64,000 bases of DNA from Nostoc parmelioides FACHB-3921 (GTDB taxonomy: Bacteria > Cyanobacteriota > Cyanobacteriia > Cyanobacteriales > Nostocaceae). Below are positions 60,895-64,000 of the stretch, one piece after another. The notes beneath the pieces were generated by a model. The model searched no databases, was not told the origin of the DNA, and saw nothing but the letters and a program-made list of their open reading frames with translations. Location of the stretch: NCBI RefSeq assembly GCF_014696625.1, contig NZ_JACJQL010000027.1:30002-94001 (forward strand), written 5' to 3'. Made by a program: the position numbers and the translations under genes. Numbering within the stretch: the first letter of the stretch is position 1; the number at the start of each line of letters is the position of its first letter.

Positions 60895-61176
60895 ATGAAC
60901 TCGAAAGCATTACCACGGCAAATAAATAATATAGAAGTCGGTGTCTATGAGTGCGAAATACATCTCAAATTCCGGTTAGTTGAGGAAAAAAGCTTGTTGG
61001 GCGATCGCGAACAACTGATGCAGATCCTGCTAGACGCTCTAACGGAAGGGTCGGATGACTTTTTAGAGATGCTACAAGCGTCCGTAAAAGCACAAGAAGT
61101 GTCTGAGTTTAAAGCATCACCTCAAATGCGTCGTCAATTGATGCGTTTACGTAATGCCGTTGATACTAATCAATAG
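60895..61176 (+). CDS. Small protein resembling a heterocyst-differentiation regulator family
   Basis: 93 residues, compact, no membrane segment: NNIEVGVYECEIHLKFRLVEE, GDREQLMQILLDAL, SDDFLEMLQASVKAQEV and QMRRQLMRLRNAVD. As I recall, close relatives are labelled Npun_R1517 family heterocyst differentiation transcriptional regulator, including a small PCC 7120 protein (Asr1734) whose excess blocks heterocyst formation. I am not certain of that match. No helix-turn-helix is obvious. A long upstream leader (over 200 bases from the candidate TATAAT) suggests regulation at the RNA level. Confidence 0.72.
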   Translation: MNSKALPRQINNIEVGVYECEIHLKFRLVEEKSLLGDREQLMQILLDALTEGSDDFLEMLQASVKAQEVSEFKASPQMRRQLMRLRNAVDTNQ

Positions 61177-61705
61177 TTAGAAATAAAGTTGCAATTTGAG
61201 TAGTGGCAAATCAAATACTGGGCAGAAAATCTTAATTTTTTATAAGTTAGCCCATTTACCTATTTGCTCTAAATATTGAGTTGGCTTGTATAACTTAATG
61301 CCTTTGTTAATAAGCTCAAATTTACCCTACTCTCCAAAAAGCTAAATAAAGCATCTACAATCGTAGTTTTTACCATTTACTGTACTTATATAGATGAGTA
61401 ATTACTAGCACTAATATTTTGTTTCTGAGACTGATAAAAGTTTTGGATATCTTATTTGTGATGGCAATGGCTCTGACCAGGGTTTTACTTCTATGTGCGG
61501 AGATTAATAGTAAAAATTGCCACAAATTCTGCAACAGCATCTCTCACATCTTGAAAAAAGTTGACAGTTGATGCTGCTATATCCTTAGTTATTAAATGTA
61601 ATGGTATTTTTACTGCTACTTAAGATATTTCCGACAAAGCATTTGTATCTCTGTCCTATATGAAGGTACAGAGATGGGAAATTCTTATGGAAGTTTTGGA
61701 GTAGT
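61177..61705. other. 529-base AT-rich intergenic region
   Basis: Between convergent genes. No gene, terminator or repeat was recognised. Confidence 0.4.
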
Positions 61706-62401
61706 TTATTTGGCTAGACCGTGTTCCAAGGCAAAACGAACTAACTCAGTACGGCTGTTGGTACCTGTTTTACTAAACAAACGACTCACGTATTTTTCGA
61801 CGTTACGCACGCTGGTTTCGAGACGGCGGGCGATTTCCTTGTTCATTAGCCCTTCCGCTACCAAGTTTAAAACACTCTGTTCTCTGGGAGTGAGGTCAAT
61901 TTTAAAAGGCGCTGGTGACTGGGAAATGGCATTCCTTTGAGTTAATAAAGCTTTGATTTGAGCAATTTGATTGGCTAGTTCGGCGATATCTGGTGTTTCG
62001 CCTTCTTCGGTGGTTTTTTGAGGCTTGCTGTTGCGGCGGGTAAGTAAGTTTTCGACGATCGCTACCAGTTCATCTGGGTCGAAGGGTTTAGGTAGATAAG
62101 CATCAACGCCAGCTTGATATCCTTGGATGCGATCGCTCGTCATCCCTTTAGCTGTTAAAAATACCACGGGGAGTGATTGAAATCGGGGGTCTTCGCGCAA
62201 TTGCTTGAGAAATTGATACCCATCTACCTGAGGCATCATCACATCGGAAATTACGAGGTCTGGTGTGCTTTGCTGCATCAAATCCCAACCCTCACGGGCA
62301 TTACTGGCGACTTGAACGCTAAAACCACTTTCTTGCAAGTAGTCTTTGACGGCTTCTCTCAATCCGGGTTCATCATCTACCAGTAACAATTGTGCTGACA
62401 T
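61706..62401 (-). CDS. Ycf29-like response regulator (REC-LuxR HTH)
   Basis: 231 residues. Receiver domain 1-122 with the acidic pair DDE, phospho-acceptor Asp in LVISDVMMPQ (about 54) and Lys in YLPKPFDPDEL. The segment VVFLTAKGMTSDRIQGYQAG is very like plastid Ycf29, a chloroplast-encoded response regulator of red algae and relatives. After a helical linker, a NarL/LuxR-type HTH (LTPREQSVLNLVAEGLMNKEIARRLETSVRNVEKYVSRLF, about 171-210) binds DNA. No cognate kinase lies adjacent; conserved across cyanobacteria, with unclear target genes. Confidence 0.92.
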   Translation of the reverse strand: MSAQLLLVDDEPGLREAVKDYLQESGFSVQVASNAREGWDLMQQSTPDLVISDVMMPQVDGYQFLKQLREDPRFQSLPVVFLTAKGMTSDRIQGYQAGVDAYLPKPFDPDELVAIVENLLTRRNSKPQKTTEEGETPDIAELANQIAQIKALLTQRNAISQSPAPFKIDLTPREQSVLNLVAEGLMNKEIARRLETSVRNVEKYVSRLFSKTGTNSRTELVRFALEHGLAK

Positions 62402-62466
62402 CTAAAAATTTCCTATGGTTTACCTTGTTCCAATGTAGCGAATCATGGATCGAAAATTCAAACTTC

Positions 62467-63435
62467 CTACAACCATTCAATGGTCTTAGCCTGTTCTGGT
62501 AGTTTGGCATCCCGTTGTCCGACTGCACGCGCTCTAGCGGTGAACAGACTAATGGGAGTATTGAATAAATCTACCAAGTTGGCTTTACCGGCGATCGCTT
62601 TGGCGCTGTCCCTTGGTAATTCTTTAATTAACCAACGTGTTAAACGGTAGCCAATATCTTTGAGGCTGATATCAGGCATTAAGTTTACGCCATGTAGTTC
62701 GTGCAGATAGCGATTGGAGCGTCCGTAGCGTCGCCATTGACTGGCTAGCTCCTTGAGTGTGGCACGGTGACGGTGTTGGACAATGGCATCTGAGGCAAAT
62801 TCTAAACTACCAATATTTGCCTGCAAAATTCGCCAACAAATATCTGCATCACCGCCAGTAGTCAGGTAGGGACGGAATAATCCGGCTTGAGTAAAGGCAG
62901 TGCGTCTGATGGCTAAGTTAGCTGTTTGACCGTAGGGACAAAAGCTATTAGCTAGGGTGTGCTTTTGCGAGAGTGTATCTTGGCGGTCTGCGTGTTTTTC
63001 TAATAAATTTTTTCCTGGTAAAGCAGCGATTTCACCTGCAACAATTACCACTTCTGGATTGACAAAAGGTTGAATTAGTGAATTCAACCATTGGGGTTGG
63101 GGACGGCAATCAGCATCTGTGAATACCACAATTTCACTAACAGCAGCCCGGATTCCCATGTTACGCGCCGCGTAGGAGCTTTGAATTTTATTTTCGCTGA
63201 GGGGACGAATATTAATTGGGGAATTAGCAGCAGATTTTTCTATGAAGGAGAGGGTGCGATCGCTGCTGTTATTATCTACCAATAGGTACTCTACCCTTTC
63301 TGGGGGATAGGTTTGAGATAAAAAACAGCTAATTAACTCCGGTAAATCTGCCTCACCGTTATAAATAGGAACAACCACCGATACCATTGGCAAAAAGCTG
63401 TTGGCGGTGGTTGGATCATTTTGCTGATGATTCAT
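62467..63435 (-). CDS. Glycosyltransferase family 2
   Basis: 322 residues, GT-A fold. Motifs: VVVPIYNGEADLPELISCFL (about 20-39), EYLLVDNNSSDRT, VVFTDADCRPQPQWL with the DAD metal motif, TGGDADICWRI and a QWRRYGRSNRYL segment. No membrane helix. The sequence suits transfer of a sugar to a lipid or glycan; substrate unknown. 66 bases upstream of the Ycf29-like gene on the same strand, so they may be co-transcribed. Confidence 0.88.
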   Translation of the reverse strand: MNHQQNDPTTANSFLPMVSVVVPIYNGEADLPELISCFLSQTYPPERVEYLLVDNNSSDRTLSFIEKSAANSPINIRPLSENKIQSSYAARNMGIRAAVSEIVVFTDADCRPQPQWLNSLIQPFVNPEVVIVAGEIAALPGKNLLEKHADRQDTLSQKHTLANSFCPYGQTANLAIRRTAFTQAGLFRPYLTTGGDADICWRILQANIGSLEFASDAIVQHRHRATLKELASQWRRYGRSNRYLHELHGVNLMPDISLKDIGYRLTRWLIKELPRDSAKAIAGKANLVDLFNTPISLFTARARAVGQRDAKLPEQAKTIEWL

Positions 63436-64000
63436 AAAACCTGAGAGTGTGGGTTAGGAAATACTAATTTAGTATAGGAGTGAGTCAGATATTCTCTGCT
63501 TGACTCCTGTCTTCTTTTAGTATTCCCGCGCCACTCAAGTTCTGGTTATGGCTCCAGAATTATGGAACAGAAAAATGCTGATATGTCAACAACCCCACCC
63601 ATAAGGGGATGGTGCTTGTGATTCAAGTTCCCATTTCTGGGCAGACCACAATAGGCTGATTGACCGCAGCCCTGAGTTTGAGAAAATCCTGACGAATATT
63701 CACAGCAGCGTTTTATGTCTTATTAAATTCTAAATAACAACAACAACAACAGCGTAGCTGATATGTACTTTTATCACTACGTTGTTTTCATGGCTATACA
63801 AATTACTCGCTTAAGTATACAATGTAAATAACGATATTGAGGGTAAGTGAGGATGAAAGTCCAAAAAGGTATCCTCCCAGACAGGTATTATCCCAGGGCA
63901 AACGCATCTAAATATAGTACAAGAATACTAAGCAAGGGATAAAGGCAGGCATATCTAACGGCAAGGTTCTGTCTAAGTAGGTGGTATAGAGGATAAGTAG
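63436..64000. other. Right-edge intergenic region
   Basis: 565 bases. Contains a short AAC microsatellite at 63735-63751, and a 29-codon frame beginning at about 63854 (MKVQKGILPDRYYPRANASK...) with no support beyond being open. A GAAAGTCC string at 63857 recalls a conserved RNase P motif but the context does not fit. Nothing firm can be annotated. Confidence 0.4.

Noticed and set aside
63850..63870. GAGGATGAAAGTCC, similar to the RNase P P4 motif
   Set aside because: The usual GAGGAAAGTCC is interrupted by an insertion and no further conserved RNase P segments are visible nearby; the window ends too soon to be sure.

Overview
The window is cyanobacterial chromosome, almost certainly from a filamentous heterocyst-forming Nostocales strain (Nostoc/Anabaena/Trichormus type). 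Reasons seen directly: low GC, very frequent HIP1 octamers (GCGATCGC), many short tandem heptad repeats between genes, and lineage-typical genes: cyanophycin enzymes including a short CphA2-type synthetase, kinase-GUN4 fusion, CHAT-FHA protein, NdhM, an intein-bearing DnaB, a Ycf29-like regulator and a small protein resembling a heterocyst-differentiation regulator family. From memory, the order cphA2 - DAHP synthase - small proteins - FKBP - dnaB(intein) - rplI resembles the dnaB neighbourhood of Nostoc sp. PCC 7120; this is recollection, not a search.

Layout. 1-9.6 kb: edge-truncated TPR protein, a type IV pilin, MltA transglycosylase, a CHAD protein, a DUF3616 protein, an NIL-ferredoxin, thioredoxin-like TxlA, cyanophycinase and a small unknown protein. 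10-17.4 kb: CphA2, DAHP synthase, a TIGR03792 protein, a phasin-like coiled coil, a membrane-anchored FKBP isomerase, DnaB carrying a 186-residue mini-intein, and ribosomal protein L9. 18-22 kb: two tandem protein kinases, the second fused to GUN4 and both with altered catalytic motifs, glyoxalase II and a small unknown protein. 22.2-30.8 kb: a glycan-assembly locus with two GT4 enzymes, an ABC exporter with an unusual H-box tail, a GT10 enzyme, two tandem GT8-like paralogues and a convergent GT2-like protein.

31-49 kb: a small membrane protein, a UbiB/ABC1 kinase, a secreted protein of unknown function, an M1 aminopeptidase with HEAT-like repeats, an HMA-like/PAP2 fusion, a 1399-residue CheB-CheR-PAS-histidine kinase-receiver protein, LigA, a KGG-repeat stress protein, an atypical SDR and a class II aldolase. 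49-59 kb: two uncharacterised membrane/exported proteins, then FHA-PrsW intramembrane protease, an unknown protein, CHAT-FHA caspase-like protein and zinc-ribbon PP2C phosphatase, which look like parts of a phosphothreonine signalling/proteolysis neighbourhood. 59.6-64 kb: NdhM, the small heterocyst-regulator-like gene, the Ycf29-like response regulator and a GT2.

Intergenic DNA is rich in structure. The clearest pattern is a family of foldback elements of about 113-120 bp: imperfect terminal inverted repeats beginning TAAGCTA, around a core of variable TTGACTG/CAACAGT heptads. Two further dispersed inverted-repeat families are present (ATACCAATTC ends; a double palindrome of GGTGGGCAATGCCCACC type). 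No tRNA, rRNA, CRISPR array or intact transposase gene was recognised.
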